A DNA stretch of 64,000 nt from Ctena decussata (Eukaryota; Mollusca; Bivalvia; Lucinida; Lucinidae). Below the pieces are notes generated by a model, which worked only from the letters and a program-made list of their open reading frames with translations, was not told the DNA's origin and searched no databases. The stretch is from NCBI GenBank assembly GCA_963989385.1, contig OZ022506.1, forward strand, positions 66,785,434 to 66,849,433. The letters run 5' to 3'. The stretch's first letter is position 1. Each line of letters starts with the position of its first letter. Below, in pieces: positions 24,542 to 36,662 of the stretch. A program made the translations under genes and the position numbers.

Positions 24542-25072
24542 ACACGGGTGGTAATCAGTGGAACTAGCTCCAAAATGAGTCAATGGAATTTCGTTCCCTC
24601 GTCACATCCGGGAACCCGCGAGCTAGTGCTGTCGACAGAAAATCAGTAAACAAAGGTAGGTCTTGAAGAATTTTATCAATTTTTATTTCTTTATTAGCGA
24701 TCCCAGGAAACAACTGCCGATGCTATTGTGTGTAGATATGATTCAACTTTATTCCCCGTCGGAGTTCGCCGCAGAAATGTGCAGGGCTTGAACTAACTTG
24801 TGGTATATGTTTGAAACACCGAACTAAAAATCCACCAATTTCTGTCAATATTGAGATTTGGGTACACGATTTTTTCATTTTCCGTCCAAACTATAGCGTT
24901 CAGACCCTCTAAAGCACCATCCCTGGTAAATTCAAGCATGAAAAGTCACAAATAAGCAAAAAAAAGTGTGGGTGGAGATTACGTACCTGGACAATATTGA
25001 CAAAATTTCTGCCTGAGCTAGAGCGCTCGACATGGAGCTAGTGCGTTCAACAAGGAGCTAGTGCGCTCATCC
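24542..25072 (+). repeat. Left 531-bp terminal inverted repeat
   Basis: Inverted partner of 26248-26776. It ends in the blocks gagctagagcgctc, gagctagtgcgttc and gagctagtgcgctc. Confidence 0.9.
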
Positions 25073-26247
25073 ACACCTAAGATAAGGCAGAATGTTGATT
25101 TATTGTCGATGGATGATTTTAACCGTTTTTTAGGTTTTGCTCTGTACCCCTTTGAAACCACTAAGAGATGACTTAATGTACATAGATAATTCCATCGTCA
25201 TTCATCGGATGAGAGTAGTATTCATGACTGATTATGGCGATTATGGTAATACTCTTCTGTAACATGGATATTGTCCTGTTATTTCATGCCTGTTTGGTAA
25301 ATAGTCAAAATTATGCCTCGAGGTACCGTGAACAGCTCCATTCACTGTTGCCCGAAGCCACAAGGCCTCAGGTAGTAGTGCATTGACCTGTCCATGGTAA
25401 TGAGTAACATAGTATTGACTATTCTGCCAAACAGCAATGAAATAGCTTTCGTATTACTCAACCGAACCTGTAACCAACCATATTCTACTAGCAATCAACT
25501 GCATGACAGGTGCTCGAATTCGGCAAGCTCGTGATTTTCCAAGTCATTCTCGTGACGCTTGATGACATGGCATATAGACAAAACCATACCACGCTGTTTT
25601 CTCATTACATTTACATGAGTGGCATCATAAGCATGGCATAGTCTAAGCTGTTGGTTGGTTAATAATTCAGTGAAATGCGTTGTGGAGGCCAACCAGTGAC
25701 ATGGCAAAGCATATACCATTATCTGTATATAGTGGGTTGGATAATAAAAGGTATAAAAGTAGGTTGGGTAATATTAAAAGTTATTGCCCCTCGGCACCTT
25801 GGGTGGCCTGATACACCATTATCCTTTGCCTCAGGCTATAGTGCATCAAGCCATCCTCGCATACATCCTCGGGTACCCGGGGCAATAGTTTTTATTATCA
25901 TTCACCAAACAGCCATTAGATGACTGTAAATTATAAAGAGTTATGAAGATCGGATATATTTTCAGATGGGAGTGTAAAAGGGGAAGACATCCAAAAATGA
26001 ATACCCCTGTAAACCCCAGTTTTATTAAATAAAAGTGGGTGTAAGGGGGTATTCATTATACGGACATGTTTGCATGATGCAAAAACTATTAGATACAAGT
26101 TTCATATATTAAAGTTTTTCAAACGTGCAATTTGACTAGCTGTTCGGGCATCAACAGGCGCATCAAGGGAAAGAGAAAACCTTACTTATAAAGAAGGGAA
26201 GATTCAAACTCAAGCATACAGTATGATTCATCACGAGATAAAAATAT

Positions 26248-26776
26248 GGATGAGCGCACTAGCTCCTTGTTGAACGCACTAGCTCCATGTCGAGCGCTCT
26301 AGCTCAGGCAGAAATTTTGTCAATATTGTCCAGGTACGTAATCTCCACCCACACTTTTTTGCTTATTTGTGACTTTTCATGCTTGAATTTACCAGGGATG
26401 GTGCTTTAGAGGGTCTGAACGCTATAGTTTGGACGGAAAATGAAAAAATCGTGTACCCAAATCTCCATATTGACAGAAATTGGTGGATTTTTAGTTCGGT
26501 GTTTCAAACATATACCACAAGTTAGTTCAAGCCCTGCACATTTCTGCGGCGAACTCCGACGGGGAATAAAGTTGAATCATATCTACACACAATAGCATCG
26601 GCAGTTGTTTCCTGGGATCGCTAATAAAGAAATAAAAATTGATAAAATTCTTCAAGACCTACCTTTGTTTACTGATTTTCTGTCGACAGCACTAGCTCGC
26701 GGGTTCCCGGATGTGACGAGGGAACGAAATTCCATTGACTCATTTTGGAGCTAGTTCCACTGATTACCACCCGTGT
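26248..26776 (-). repeat. Right 529-bp terminal inverted repeat
   Basis: Inverted partner of 24542-25072, nearly identical. The length difference comes from a poly-A run of 6 against 8. Confidence 0.9.
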
Positions 26777-26778
26777 AT

Positions 26779-27207
26779 AAACTTGATATCAAAAAACACT
26801 AACATGGTATTCTCCATTTATCATGCATTTGCTGCAAGTTCACCTGATAACAGGGGTATAATAACATGGTTGAATGTCATGTCAGTGTAGAGCTGCGCAA
26901 GCACAAATGTTATCAGGCGATGTCTTTAGAAATGAAGACGATTGGCTGTACACTGACGTTGGCCGTGACAGCAGCTTTCGATTGTTTGGATGACGTCACG
27001 ACTTATGTTCCTTCTTCTCAATGTATTCTCTGCCATTGAATGAACTCTTTAAGATTTTAATTTTACGTCATAACTTATTCGCGACCTCAGCATGTTCGAA
27101 CAAAAGTGCGTTTGCTTTTCATTTGTTTGAGTCCCTTTAAACCTTAAAACCTTCTAATAGTGCATGATAAATAGAAAATCATGTAAGTGTCTTTCGATAT
27201 CAAGTTT
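26779..27207. mobile_element. MITE with AAACTTGATATC ends, about 429 bp
   Basis: The left end aaacttgatatcaaaaaaca and the right end, read in reverse, aaacttgatatcgaaagaca start inverted repeats of about 48 bases, both continuing into ATTTATCATGCA. A further left-end-like sequence (aaacttgatatcaaaagaca) starts at 27223, and a diverged internal piece lies at 24050-24115. No coding capacity. Confidence 0.65.
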
Positions 27208-27574
27208 ATCAGGCTCGTGAAAAACTTGATATCAAAAGACACTGACGTGGTAATCTCTATATAACGCGAGGAGGATACGGTGACTCTTCTGGGTGTCAGC
27301 GCTGGTTTTCATCTGAGTTTTACTGAACTTGGTTCTGAACTTTGAAAGAATAGCTACCAACAGCTATCAGTTCTGAAGCATCTAAGTACTTTTCTTATCA
27401 AAACAAGTCGGGCAAAGAATGATTATTTACAGCCTCTCATGGTGTCACGTTATTGCCAAGTGACCTTGCGTTTCTGCTAATAAAATGAAGAAGATCAGCA
27501 AAAACAAAAATGAATAAATGAATAAATAGATAGATAAATAAACCAACAGAAAACAAATTTAGGTGTATGTTATA

Positions 27575-27729
27575 TTACGTCCTCAGTTCTTCTTTATCAA
27601 GCTTCCCGTCGCCGTTCTTGTCGAACTCATCGAAAGTTTTTTCGATGTTGTCTCTCATCGTGTTCTTGTCCCTGTTGATTTTATCAATAACAATTCTTCT
27701 TAATTCTTCATAATTAAGCGATTTTTTGT
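27575..27729 (-). CDS. Terminal exon of an EF-hand calcium-binding protein
   Basis: Read on the minus strand, a pyrimidine-rich acceptor (tttgatttcttccag) ends at 27730. It is followed by 51 codons and a TAA at 27575-27577. The first two bases (ac) complete a codon from the previous exon. The exon encodes KSLNYEELRRIVIDK, the second half of one EF-hand loop and its exiting helix, then FDEFDKNGDGKLDKEEL, a canonical EF-hand loop with D-x-N-x-D-G-x-L-x-x-x-E ligands, and ends in LRT. The intron therefore cuts the first loop. Position 6 of the first loop appears to be Lys rather than Gly. The protein binds calcium by family inference; its exact role is unknown. I could not identify upstream exons, which must lie to the right on the minus strand. 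Confidence 0.75.
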
Positions 27730-27968
27730 CTGGAAGAAATCAAACATTTTGAAAGTGAATGGATACACGTTCAATGGAAGCAACTCATAAATAGTGGACC
27801 TTACATGACTGGTCATTTCATATGAAATTCTAGGAAACGAGCCTTCGGCGAGTTTCATAAATTTCATACGAATGACCACGAGTGCAAGATTCTGTTTATC
27901 ATATGGCCCTTTGAAATGGGATTTTATTGCCGTCAAAATGAACATAACGCATTGCTTACAATGATAAA
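27730..27968. other. Intron of the EF-hand gene with a dispersed repeat
   Basis: About 27875-27950 (gtgcaagattctgtttatca) matches 36030-36100, where it follows a hairpin at 35960-36005. A 123-codon minus-strand ORF (27700-28071) overlaps the exon in a different frame and is spurious. Confidence 0.5.
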
Positions 27969-28205
27969 TGAGTCGCGACACGACAAAACCAACAGTGTGG
28001 TTGAGCGCCCAGCGCAGACTCAGATCAGCATGGGCATCCGCCAGTCTGATCAGAGTCTTCGCTGTTCGCATGGCGGTAGCTTAGACCGTTAGCTACCCTT
28101 TGAGCACTTAACGAAGAGTGTGGTCAAATTGTGCGGATGTCCAGGTTGATCTGAGTCTGCGCTGGACGCACAATCACATCGTTGGTTTTCTCGTGTCGCG
28201 GCTCA
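27969..28205. mobile_element. Foldback MITE, TGAGCCGCGACACGAG family, copy 3
   Basis: From tgagtcgcgacacgacaaaa to ttttctcgtgtcgcggctca, with the same inverted arms as the copies at 9297 and 32568. Confidence 0.85.
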
Positions 28206-29236
28206 AATGTTCATTTATTGCCTCTCTCTTCAATGGAGGTCTATTCTTAAAGCGAAGAATTTGCTTTACGTTAAGAGTGGACCCTTCTTTTTGGCAAGGG
28301 TTTATCATCCAGGGAAGCAGTCAGGTAGCATCTCACTGGAAATTCGAGAGGATCATGGCATACACAGTACTCCTCTCGAATTATAAGTGAGATGATGCCA
28401 TAGATCTGTACATAGCGACTACGAAATTACAAACTGTTGAGACAAATACCTTGGCAGAATGGCGTCACGGTGGCGCCATTTTGACATCAATATCGCATGC
28501 TACAGTAACAGATCTATAACGTCATTGGTATCGGAGCATGACATACAGTGTATAAGGAGGACGGTTACACTTCGAACACAGAATTAAATGGCTTAAGAAT
28601 AATTATGGCGGAAAGTATGCAGGTGTACTTTTATACCTAAAACTAACAAATGTTCTTCCATGACGTCATTGAAGCCCAAAAAGTAGGGAGGGGTGGGATT
28701 TCATTTTAATTCAATTATTATAAGCTGCATTTGTTGAAAATAGGGAAAATTATGCATCATTCATTGAAAGCAGAAAATTATAACATTTGAGAACGAATTA
28801 TAGGTTTGAGAAAATAAAAGATGGCATACGCAGTGCGCCGTAACAGATTTCAAAGACGTCATAGCTCTATTTGCGACAGTCTGTCTGTCGTATCAATTAT
28901 TGGACAACTAACTGTTGTGCTTAGTATCGTTGCAAAATGACGTAACTTTGATAGCAATATGGATTCCTATTTGCTATGGTAATGGCGCCTCGACGTTATC
29001 CATGTCTGCAAGGGCATGTAAACTTGTAACGGAATATCGTATGGCTCTCGCGAGGCTGCATTTTCTGTCGTTGCTTGAGGTATTAGGGGACAGTTTCATA
29101 TTGACAGCGTCAGAAATATCAAAGTTTAGAGAGAAAGTTAAAAATGGCATGTTTGGTCTGACTAAATGAGGTTATCTAAATTTTCTTCAATCTGTAAGCT
29201 TGTGAGTCGGTAGATTAGTTATGTCAGCTACTTTGT
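28206..29236. other. Non-coding DNA, no gene recognised
   Basis: ORF 28915-29169 (84 codons) has no recognisable domain. No exon could be supported. Confidence 0.4.
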
Positions 29237-29470
29237 GAAAGTAAAAAGTATGCAAAGACCAGGAACTGAAACAATCAAAATCCAAATCCAGCCCTCAAAC
29301 CATAGTAGGAAACAACTAAGATTACAAATAATCAAGATACAGAGAACATATGGCCAACCGAGTGAGCAGCTTGTTCCGAAAAGGTGGCCACTCAGCAACC
29401 CAAACCGAACCAAAATTAATAAGAACATACATAAGGTAAAACATCACAGAAACTCTGACACCAAAAACAG
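29237..29470. repeat. Dispersed repeat copy 1 (GTATGCAAAGACCAGGAACTG)
   Basis: About 230 bases match 36430-36662 at roughly 97 percent by eye, and part of it matches 45908-46075 in inverted orientation. Both strands are open in the two full copies: plus GTETIKIQIQPSNHS and so on; minus is hydrophobic. The family is not identified; it could be the end of a retroelement ORF. Confidence 0.75.
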
Positions 29471-30419
29471 GCAACAGAGAACCACAACACTTAGAAACAA
29501 TTCCACGGTCATGACCCTATTTGACAACTGTTTTTCTAAGTATGTTTTTGACAATCAAAATGGGATATATGCCAACTGCCAGTTTTTGACGGGTATTTCT
29601 CAAGAATGTAATGTGCTGCTGGACAGTATGGCATATTTTCACACGAGAAACTACCAGGTGGGTAGGGTAATAAAACATAACAAAGACAGTTTCTTAGGAT
29701 ACTGATGCACATGTTTTATGCTTCATTTAGTTTTTATTCACAGTGAAAACAAATTAGACCAGTAAAAATCTGTCTGGAAGCGCATTTTATTTGCTTTAAA
29801 GTCGTTCAAAGATTATAAGCGGCCACGGAAAAAAAATGCCAGGGCCCGATTGTTCAAAACTAACGACGTCGTTAGTTAGCTTTCCGTTAAAATTTCAAAC
29901 GTTAATATCTCAAATATGCCAATATTAAAGTGAAAAGCTGCTCACATATTTTCAACAAAAATATTAATGTATTTGATTATAATACATTTAGGACAGATGC
30001 CTTATCAGTTAATAGTAACTAGTAAAATCATAGTATGAAACGTAGAGAAAATACACGCCCAGTTTTGCTACATTCTGCTGTGAGTCTCTTGGGTAATAGG
30101 GTCTTGAAACGCTTAAAGGGTTGATCTCTTTACGAGCTCGTTAGGCTACATGTAACGATGCTTTAAACAAATGGACCCAGTTCTTATGCAGGGCCATACA
30201 GTCTCCTGAGACTTAACGTTGTTTGCAAAGTTTGACTACGTATCTTTTCCTTTCGCAGTTTCGCACTTTTGGCCTTTGGCAAAAATGCTGGTATTCAGGG
30301 GTGGGTTTGTATCTTGGGCTATGAATTATTTGGCCTCCTTATCTGCAGGAAATTTCCCTCCTTTTGAGTGAGATGTGTCAAGAAAGTAAAACTTGAATTT
30401 ATTTCCAGCCTCATGACGT
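29471..30419. other. Non-coding DNA with a repeat terminus
   Basis: Positions 29852-29970 (cagggcccgattgttcaaaa, then aaatttcaaacgttaatatc) are an inverted match to about 10920-11060. Nothing else is recognised. Confidence 0.4.
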
Positions 30420-31000
30420 TCAATCAACGTTGATCCAATGGTGATCCAACTTTGTGTTCATGCAGGTGTTGCCGTATAAACCCACCTTGATAAAACAAAG
30501 AGTGCCTAAAATTTAGCGATCAAATTGACACACTTTCGATAACATAATCTTAAAGGTGTTTACAAACTAATCTCGAGTAGTGTAAATATCATTCCTCAAA
30601 AACGAACCAGATACATGTAAATATTTTGGGGAGCGATTTGCCGTAATTCACAAACTTGCACCCTCGACCCCTCCCCCCCCCCCCTCCCGCCTCCCCTCAA
30701 CCTGTACTTTTTTTACTTTTTTGGAAGCGATTTGTCATGTTTTACAAACTAGCTCCTCCATCATCCAGCCCCACGATCCCCTCCTCTCAACCCCAACTTA
30801 TTTTTCTAAGTTATTGTTTTATCAAGGTGGGTTTATAAAACACATTGCCTGTGCATCCGTCGACATCTTGTCACCAAATGTGAAGGTAGAGCCGCTTTTA
30901 ACAATGATATTTGTTAGCCCATTGATGCCTAGGGTCAAATAAAAGGGACAATGTAGACCAAGATTAGAAGCCTCCAGACGCCCCGATCAGGGTTTAGACT
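30420..31000. repeat. Diverged repeat pair member, partner at 34020-34560
   Basis: Shared landmarks in the same order: a TTCAATCAACGTTGAT-type palindrome, gtgttcatgc, a C-rich tract of CCCCTCCCCC type (30670-30692 and 34303-34330), tttataaaacacattgcctg, then gttgatgcctagggtc. A shorter third relative lies at about 34970-35060. No coding capacity. Confidence 0.65.
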
Positions 31001-32567
31001 GTTGGTATAAAATTTAATGCAATTTCTATAAAACATGATATGAAAAAATAAACCAGACACGCCTGAAATCATGAATGGACGCATTCAATTTATAAAGATA
31101 AAATGGGCATAAATGGGTCAAGGTGCTTTGATCACCGGGACAGCATTCTGAAACGTTCTGTGTAGACATTATTGATTTGAGAAAATCATATTTGTTTAGG
31201 TATAACTTCCGTGTCTTATCGCTTTTATAGTTTGCAAGAAAAAAAGTCTCCTGACTAAAAAAGTCCGGAAAAGCCGCCGTGAAGAAAGCTATACGTATTT
31301 TCCGTGTTCATAATGCACAAAGTCAAGGACTACGCCACATTAACTTGGGCATAATACGCTTGAAGCATATAACTAAATTAGCATACGTTTAAGCATAGCC
31401 TTTACAAGAAATCAAAAATGACTTTATAAGATTATGTAGTTTACGATACAGAAATGGCTTACTGATGTTACCCAAACTGTAGTCATTATAATAGCAGGAA
31501 ATGGTATTTACACAATATATAATTGTGAGAATACCTGGCATTTTGAGTCTTGTGAAGATGCAACGTTGACGTCACGAAACGTGAACTGAAAGTGACGTCA
31601 TAAAATTTGCACGGAAAGTAAATTGGATTCCCGCGCACTCACCAATAAATTTCAAAGCGTCACTGAAAAGAGTGATTCAACATTTCTATCGGCGTCTTAA
31701 ATTTTCATCATCTTCACATGTTCACATTATAGATCTTTGAAAAGCGGTGTCACTAAAATATCTAATTATACCAGTTTACATTTCATACACTACAAGTATA
31801 ACCTTAATAACCATGTTATGCTCATTATTACGGTAAGCTTAAGAATTAGATTCGGTTACGTATATAAATTTGCAGCTGAGGCTATTACAAACTTCCGTAG
31901 ATAATGTTTTTTTAGATAAATCTTCATGATGATTTAACGTCACTGCAGTAACAGTTCAAGCTACTACAGGACTTCTGGTTATGAGTATACCTTGATGTCA
32001 TCAAAAGCTACCTATCACAAAAACACCCGAAAGAATATGGAGCTTTGGTGCCATACTGTTTAAACATGATGTCTAGGAAGACTGTAATGTCAGCTCTGAC
32101 TCCAGCAAGGCACATACTAAAATTGTTGTATCAGCTTAGTGAACTGCAAGACCTTTAAAATATGTTACATGCTGAGGCCAATTATGGAAGCTTCCCATAA
32201 AAGACTTCCTCTAAAGTCACAACCCTCTTCCATACACTGGTAAATACTTTATAACTCTCTTGGCCAGACATATAATCAGAGCAGCACAGATGATTTTGCA
32301 ATACTTTCTCGTCTCGCAGTTCATATAGAGTGCGAACTCAAGACCTCTCCATTTTTTATCTTGCCTTGTTTTCCTCTGTCTTCCCCTCCCAAACGCAGAC
32401 CACTGAAAACCTCTATGCAGAGTTGCCACTGAATGGCCTCTATCAATACTGTGGCGCAAGCTTATCTTGCTTGAAGACCTCTGTGGTAGCAACTACCTAG
32501 GTTTATTACACAAATCACTTTGCGGATTATGGTACAGTTCAAGCAACTTAATATCTCTGTTTAGAAT
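31001..32567. other. AT-rich non-coding DNA, no gene recognised
   Basis: Only short ORFs are present, none with a family motif. I see nothing to annotate. Confidence 0.4.
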
Positions 32568-32805
32568 TGAGCCGCGACACGAGAAAACCAACAATGTGGT
32601 TGTGCGCACTGCGCAGACTCAGATCAGTCTAGGTTTCCGCCAAGTTTGATCAGACCCTTCGTTAAGTGCTCAAAGGGTAGCTAAGGGTCTAAGTTACCTT
32701 CATGCGGACAGCGAAGACTCTGATCAGACTGGGCGGATGCCCAGGCTGATCTGAGTCTTCGCTGGGCGCACAACCACATTGTTGGTTTTCTCGTGTCGTG
32801 GCTCA
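32568..32805. mobile_element. Foldback MITE, TGAGCCGCGACACGAG family, copy 4
   Basis: Intact ends tgagccgcgacacgagaaaa and ttttctcgtgtcgtggctca, with inverted GCAGACTCAGATCAG arms. AATT occurs at both edges. Confidence 0.87.
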
Positions 32806-34039
32806 ATTAATGTTATACCAAAAGGACCTTGCAAAAATACCACATTAGTGTATATTTATGTTTCAGAAATTATTTACGTTAACATATACTCGGTAACAAA
32901 TATAACAGCTCAACATTCTGCATATTTCGATTCAGTTTTATAAGGTTTATTTGTCTGAATAAAATATGATAGTTTCTTTCATTGGTATCTGTAAGATGCT
33001 CTCATTCATCAAAATAAAGTATTTGTTCATGATTTTGTCCTGTAAAAGACCTGGTAACTAAGTAACATTTACTCATTTACTCTATTCACTTAAAGGATAC
33101 AATTTTTTTTGGTAGAGAATAAACTGCCATTTCCTCAATGGTAAGCGTAACATATCAGCTTCAATGCCAATTTAGATGAGAGTCTATCAATAATAGACAT
33201 GATTCATAGTAGTGATGCGGTAACGTGAATTACTGCCCAACCTCAGATGCCTGAAAGCAAAAACTGTCCGATTATAACTGCTCCATAAATATACTATAAT
33301 ATAAAACATTTCGCAAGGTGTGAGGTGAATGTATTGCTAGTTTAAAGACTATAGGGATAGAAGACAATTGGTACTTCAGCAAAATTAATCATTTTTATCG
33401 CCATTTTAAAGGATGTCGTCCATCTTGAAAATTGTAGAATTTTTGGTGGCCAACGTTATTTTTTGATTGTCACAGAGCAGATATGTGTAATGCAAAAGAT
33501 GGTGCTCGTATCACTATTTGAACTATTTGGTCGTTATTTGGCCCTAATCCGCCAAAGTCTAATTAAACTGACAAGCAGACAACAAATTTATACATCTTTT
33601 CATCGAAAACCACCATGTATGTTCTACAGAGCCCGCCAGAATTCTTACTGAATGTGGCAGACGGTACCTTTTATTACCAGTATACATGCACTTTGTCCTT
33701 CAGCGCTGACCATTGACAAGCGGACATAGTACAATGTAACATCAAGGAACCACAACAGAAAAACCGCCATGGAACGGTAAAATCTCTTAAGTATTCCAAA
33801 CTAATATGATACTCACTTGTAATAGGAACATGCATCTCAGCGGAGTTCGCCTTCCAGTCTCTTGGGTTATCTTGACTTTGTGCAGGTTCTTGCTGCATCA
33901 GATATTTCCCTCCTGCTGTCTGAAGTCCTTGTCTATCGCATTTTTCGGGACACAGGGCTTAACAGTACACCTCAGGATAAAATATTACATACATTTATAT
34001 CACTAAGATGGGTTTACATTTGGGCACCTCCCTTTTAGT
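32806..34039. other. Non-coding DNA; diverged repeat at 33490-33690
   Basis: The stretch from gcagacaacaaatttataca to tatacatgcactttgtcctt matches 35105-35245 in the same orientation with clear divergence, so it is a repeat pair. No gene is recognised. Confidence 0.5.
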
Positions 34040-34125
34040 ACACAACGTTGAATCAACATTGAATCAATGTTGATTCAACGTCATACGTTGAATCAACGTT
34101 AATCAATGATGATTCAACGTTGTGT
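34040..34125. repeat. Palindrome of GTTGAATCAACGTT units
   Basis: From acacaacgttgaatcaacat to gatgattcaacgttgtgt. The segment is self-complementary and holds repeated TTGAATCAA/TTGATTCAA units in both orientations. A decayed relative lies at 30415-30465. Confidence 0.7.
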
Positions 34126-36429
34126 TCATGCTGGTACAGGGTCATGAAACATGTGTCGCCATGTAAACCAACTTTAATAATCCAACAGGGACTAAAAGTT
34201 AACGATCAAAATGACCTTCTTTCGATAATTGATCTCGAGTTATTCCATACCTAAAAATAGCTTAAGAAGGATTGCCCTGTTTCACAAACTTGTACCCTCC
34301 TACCCCACCCCTCCCCCTCCCCCCAATCCCCACTCATTTGTATAAGCTATTGCTTTATTAAGGTGGATTTATAAAACACATTACCTGCGAATCTGTCGAC
34401 AACTTGCCATCAAATGTGAGGCAGCACCGCTATGATGATTTTGTTAACATGTTGATGCCTAGGGTCCCATAAAGGAACATTGTCAAAACAGTGTAGACCC
34501 GGATTTGAAGTCGAAAGACGCGACGCGGCGTCTGATCAGCGTCTAGATTGTTTCAGTGTTGAGAAAAACTGTACACCATGATCAGACTGCGCGGTATGCG
34601 AACTCTGAAAGGAACTAGACAGTACACTCAGATTTTCCAGCTTGTATAGCTAGGGAAACAACGGAAATTAATTCAAACTATCTTATCTTAACACAATCAG
34701 AAATGCTGTTATAATTATTATACATTTACAGTTATAGCGTTATGAGCATTCTTGCTGTTGTGTTTCAGTTCTGGTCACGATGGACTTTAAGAGACTTAGC
34801 GGAACGATTTCATAGCTGAACCTTCTTGCATTCAGTCTGCCATTTATTGTTCCAAATTTGTTTACATCGCATCGCTCGCCGGGAAACCAGAAAATGAAAT
34901 TATATTTTGTGGAGCAATTTTTTTTTTTTCAAAAGCCTGTTACCCCCATTTTGCTAGGTATATGACTCAATATGTCCACATCAACCCAGATTTTATCACC
35001 AAACGTGCAGGCTGAACCGCGTTTAAAAACATTTGTAATTAAATGTTCACAACTGGTAAGTTTATGGAGGTTTTAAGCCTAATTACTCATAAAATTTATA
35101 ATTCTTGCAGACAACAAAACATCTTTTTCATCGAATACCGCCGTGCTGACAACGCTGTATTGCCCTTCAAAGCCCGCCAAAAATCTCTGTAATGTGACTG
35201 ACGTTACTTTTTATTACCTGTATATATGCACTTTGTCCTACCCCGCTATCTTATTTCGGGCCTTGTACTATTTTATCTAACAGTCATTCGCCGAAGAATT
35301 GTGAAATCAGGACATTGATCTATCTACAGGCAACTTGTTGGAATCTACTCAAACACTTTGAATCGAACTTATAAGGTAAGACAACATTATTATTCGCATA
35401 CATGTATTATCACTTAAATCTTTCAAACTTCAAATGTAAGGTAAAGCTTAATTTAGTAGCATTAGTACACATACAGTATTATTAACACCTAGTTTGGAGG
35501 CGATCAATATGTTAAAACTTTTTATCTCATCGTCCGCCAGGACCGTTTTCGTCCGTTAAGCCTGCCACTGGGAATCGAAATTGAGTGAAAGTTGATTTTA
35601 CGACAAAACGTTGAACTAATATAGGGTTCAACCATGCTTTTTCATGCATTAACATTTGCCAGTGGCAATGTTAATTCAATGAAAAACAATGATTTGATCG
35701 CCGTTATTGCATGACTTTAACCACAATGCTACAAAAAAAAAAAAAAAAAAAAAACATGAAAAATATTTAGGTGCCACAATTTTATTTTGGCCTCATCGCC
35801 TTTACCTGGCACATGCCTACAGGTACTACGTATTTCGATCAAAATTCATGTTTCAGGCCATGGTCAGCGATCGTGTTTTTAAGCCTTAGGTTTAAATAGA
35901 GGATCTTACATGAGTGCCCATGTATTATTGAATTTATTAAACGAGTTGGGGAAAAAGATAAGATGCGAGGCTTTGCCGAGCATCTTATCGGTTTTCCCCA
36001 ACGAGTTTACTAAACTTAAAGTACAGGAGCACGAATGCAAGATTCTATTTATCATATGACACTAAAAGCGCATTTTATTAGCAAAAATTGCACTAAATGT
36101 CACGATTTCGCCATTAGGAAACGCGACGTTTTTTATGGACGTCAACGTATAACGTCAAGACGTAATTTGCATATTTAATCCACTAGTGGATTATCGTTTT
36201 TAACGCATGGCTTTAGTCTCGCAGATGCGACATCATATGCTAAACATACTTACTCAATCATATGAATTAACATTATACATACATACATTCATAGATAGCA
36301 GTGCACGAAGGCATCCAGAAAAAAGCCAGTTTGACTTATATAAATATGTTTCCCTATTAACATAAAAGACAAATAAACGATGAAAACATGAGCACAAATA
36401 ACTTATATGCGAAAACAAGATATATTATC
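34126..36429. other. Non-coding DNA with repeats and a hairpin
   Basis: Contents: a C-rich tract at 34303-34330, repeat relatives at 34970-35060 and 35105-35245, and a poly-A run at about 35732-35753. A hairpin lies at about 35940-36008 (acgagttggggaaaa against ttttccccaacgagt, with gataagatgc inside), followed by a repeat shared with 27875-27950. No gene is recognised. Confidence 0.5.
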
Positions 36430-36662
36430 AAAAGTAAAAAGTATGCAAAGACCAGGAACTGAAACAATCAAAATCCAAATCCAGCCCTCAAACCATAGTT
36501 GGAAACAACTAAGATTACAAATAATCAAGATACAGAGAACATATGGCCAACCGAGTGAGCAGCTTGTTCCCAAAAGGTGGCCACTCAGCAACCCAAACCG
36601 AACCAAAAATAATAATAACATACAAAAGGTAAAACATCACAGAAACTCTGACACCAAAAACT
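36430..36662. repeat. Dispersed repeat copy 2 (GTATGCAAAGACCAGGAACTG)
   Basis: Near-identical to 29237-29470 over about 230 bases, then diverges after gacaccaaaaac. The minus-strand ORF 36403-36621 and plus-strand ORF 36407-36664 are both shared with copy 1. Confidence 0.75.

Larger units (their letters stand above)
24542..26776. mobile_element. 2.2-kb element with about 530-bp near-identical terminal inverted repeats
   Basis: Left arm 24542-25072 starts acacgggtggtaatcagtgg. Right arm 26248-26776 is its inverted copy. By eye they differ by one substitution (tattgagatt versus tatggagatt) and a 2-base A-run length change. ATAA flanks both ends (24538-24541, 26777-26780), a candidate 4-bp target duplication. 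The arms end inward in three related blocks of GAGCTAGTGCGCTC type. The 1.2-kb centre carries a smaller inverted repeat (about 25277-25305 with 25418-25447) and only short unrecognised ORFs. No transposase is seen, so it is non-autonomous and of unknown class. Confidence 0.88.

Noticed and set aside
28915..29169. 84-codon ORF as a small gene
   Set aside because: No domain, no transcript signals and no conserved copy in the window.
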